Positions 7,338 through 9,013 of a DNA stretch of 9,013 bases are shown here, piece after piece. Source of the stretch: Gallionella sp. UBA6045 (GTDB lineage Bacteria; Pseudomonadota; Gammaproteobacteria; Burkholderiales; Gallionellaceae); NCBI GenBank assembly GCA_002429165.1, contig DIYV01000132.1, forward strand, positions 1 to 9,013. Direction: 5' to 3'. The notes under the pieces are model-generated. The model had not been told where the DNA came from and ran no database searches. It saw only the letters and a list, made by a program, of their open reading frames with translations. Positions within the stretch are counted from its first letter, which is position 1, and every line of letters begins with the position of its first letter. Made by a program: the position numbers and the translations under genes.

Positions 7338-9013
7338 CTAATAGACGCGAGCTTTCAGTGGGAACGATTCCACAGTAAGCGGTTTCAACCGCACCGGCTT
7401 GTAATCCAGCCGGCGTCCCTCGCGAAAATACAAACTGTGCTTGAGCCAGTTCACGTCATCACGCTGCTGGTAGTCATCGCGTGCATGGGCGCCGCGGCTT
7501 TCCTGGCGCGCCTGTGCCGCTATCATCGTCGCCTGCGCAACCTCGATCAGGTTATCCAGCTCCAGCGCCTCGATGCGCGCGGTATTGAAGACTTTGCTCT
7601 TGTCCTGGATCTCGGTGTTGGCAACCCGTTCGGCGACCTGCTTGATCTGCTCCACACCTTCGGCCAGCAAATCCGGAAAGCGGAACACCCCGCAATGCTT
7701 CTGCATGGTCCTGCGCATCGCATCGCCCACATCGGGTACACGCTCGCCGTTCTTCTGGTTTTCCAGGCGCGCCAGTCGCGCCAGCGGACGCTCGGCGGCA
7801 TCGGCAGGCAGGGGTTTCGTATGCGGGTTGTTTTTCAGGTCTTCTATGATCTGCCTGCCCGCTTCGCGTCCAAACACCATCAAATCCAGCAGGGAGTTGC
7901 AGCCCAGACGATTCGCGCCATGCACCGACACACAGGCGCATTCTCCGACCGCATACAGGCCATGCACCGCCTCATCGGGGCCGGTCTTGTAAGGTGCAAC
8001 GACCTGACCGTGAAAATTGGTGGGGATGCCGCCCATCATGTAATGGGCGGTGGGCACGACCGGGATCGGCGCTTTGGCCGGATCGACATGGGCAAATTTC
8101 AAGGCGATCTCGCGGATGCCGGGCAGTCTCTGTTTGATCACATCATCGCCGAGATGGTCCAGTTTGAGCATGACGTGATCGCCGTGCTTGCCGCAGCCGC
8201 GCCCTTCGTTGATCTCTATCGTCATCGCGCGCGACACCACGTCGCGACTGGCCAGATCCTTCGCGTTCGGCGCGTATTTTTCCATGAAACGCTCACCGTC
8301 CTTGTTGACCAGATAACCGCCCTCGCCGCGCACCCCTTCAGTGATCAGCACCCCCGCGCCATACACGCCGGTCGGGTGGAACTGGAAGAACTCCATGTCC
8401 TCGAGAGGAATCCCGGCGCGCGCCGCCATGCCCAGTCCGTCACCGGTGTTGATGTAGGCGTTGGTGCTGGAATGGAAGATTCGCCCCGCACCGCCGGTTG
8501 CAAGCAGCGTGGCGCGTGCCTGGAATATCATCGTCTCGCCGGTTTCGATTTCCATCGCGGTCACGCCGAGCACATCCCCGTCTTCGTCGCGGATCAGATC
8601 CAGCGCCATCCATTCGATGAAAAAATGCGTGTTGGCTTTAACGTTCTGCTGGTACAGCGTGTGCAGCATCGCGTGGCCGGTGCGGTCGGCCGCCGCACAG
8701 GCGCGATCTACCGGTGTCTTGCCGTACTCCTGCATGTGGCCGCCGAAGGGACGCTGATAGATCTTGCCGCTGTCGGTGCGGTCGAACGGCATGCCGAAAT
8801 GTTCCAGCTCGTAGACCACTTCGGGTGCGGCGCGGCACATGAACTCGATCGCGTCCTGGTCGCCGAGGTAGTCCGAGCCTTTCACCGTGTCATACATATG
8901 CCAGTGCCAGTTGTCCTCCTTGATATTGCCCAGCGAAGCGGCGATACCGCCCTGTGCCGCAACGGTATGCGAACGGGTCGGGAACACCTTGGACAACACC
9001 GTTATACACATCT
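7338..9013 (-). CDS. sdhA: Succinate dehydrogenase flavoprotein subunit, 5' end missing
   Basis: Oxidises succinate to fumarate on a covalently bound FAD in respiratory complex II. About 557 residues are visible, and some 30 N-terminal residues, including the first FAD-binding GxGxxG loop, lie beyond the window; the whole protein would be near 588, the normal size. Numbering from the first visible Met, the FAD-linking histidine is H15 ([12 protein letters not shown]), and the active-site residues are H212 (FHPTG), R256 (ASRDVVSR), H323 (TAHYMMGG) and R368 (HGANRLG). These match E. coli H45, H242, R286, H354 and R399. The C-terminus ends in ARVY. The ATG at 9011 is not the true start: family members continue upstream here. 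The first few visible residues (MCI) fit the family poorly and may be affected by a sequence artefact at the edge. The sdhC and sdhD genes are expected to the right. Confidence 0.97.
   Translation of the reverse strand, partial: MCITVLSKVFPTRSHTVAAQGGIAASLGNIKEDNWHWHMYDTVKGSDYLGDQDAIEFMCRAAPEVVYELEHFGMPFDRTDSGKIYQRPFGGHMQEYGKTPVDRACAAADRTGHAMLHTLYQQNVKANTHFFIEWMALDLIRDEDGDVLGVTAMEIETGETMIFQARATLLATGGAGRIFHSSTNAYINTGDGLGMAARAGIPLEDMEFFQFHPTGVYGAGVLITEGVRGEGGYLVNKDGERFMEKYAPNAKDLASRDVVSRAMTIEINEGRGCGKHGDHVMLKLDHLGDDVIKQRLPGIREIALKFAHVDPAKAPIPVVPTAHYMMGGIPTNFHGQVVAPYKTGPDEAVHGLYAVGECACVSVHGANRLGCNSLLDLMVFGREAGRQIIEDLKNNPHTKPLPADAAERPLARLARLENQKNGERVPDVGDAMRRTMQKHCGVFRFPDLLAEGVEQIKQVAERVANTEIQDKSKVFNTARIEALELDNLIEVAQATMIAAQARQESRGAHARDDYQQRDDVNWLKHSLYFREGRRLDYKPVRLKPLTVESFPLKARVY

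Noticed and set aside
1..9013. CRISPR array, insertion sequence, phage, toxin-antitoxin or defence genes
   Set aside because: Both strands were read through; nearly every base belongs to a housekeeping gene and no repeats, transposase motifs or defence domains were seen.

Overview
The window carries one tightly packed gene block, all on the minus strand, for the lower half of the TCA cycle. In transcription order (right to left) it reads sdhA (5' end cut off by the window edge), sdhB, sdhE, gltA, sucA, sucB and an acuI/yhdH-type reductase. The order sdhAB-sdhE-gltA-sucAB, a hexameric-type (gram-negative) citrate synthase and the protein sequences themselves point to a betaproteobacterium. A Nitrosomonadales/Gallionellaceae-like lineage is my best guess, from general resemblance only, and I hold it loosely.

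Right part (about 6390-9013): the succinate dehydrogenase flavoprotein SdhA, the three-cluster iron-sulfur subunit SdhB and the FAD-assembly factor SdhE. The membrane anchors SdhC and SdhD and the operon promoter are expected just beyond the right edge. Middle (about 2200-6360): citrate synthase GltA, then the E1 and E2 subunits of the 2-oxoglutarate dehydrogenase complex. Left part (about 50-1050): a zinc-free medium-chain reductase of the AcuI/YhdH family, in the place where many betaproteobacteria carry the E3 gene lpdA. At the extreme left, 15 bases on the minus strand match the start of a tRNA-Leu, preceded by an extended -10 promoter with a GC-rich discriminator.

The junctions are very tight: 13 nt (sdhA/sdhB), 4-nt ATGA overlap (sdhB/sdhE), 27 nt (sdhE/gltA), 4-nt ATGA overlap (gltA/sucA), 14-nt overlap (sucA/sucB) and a direct stop-start abutment (sucB/acuI). 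I see no terminator or promoter between the protein genes, so a single transcript with translational coupling is likely. Together the products make citrate from acetyl-CoA and oxaloacetate, convert 2-oxoglutarate to succinyl-CoA, and oxidise succinate into the quinone pool. No gene-free stretch exceeds about 50 bases.

I found no new defence, mobile or otherwise exotic system. The points worth a second look are the acuI gene in the lpdA position, the tRNA promoter nested in the end of acuI, the chain of overlaps, and a 12-base match to the Tn5/Nextera mosaic end at the right edge that suggests a contig-end artefact.
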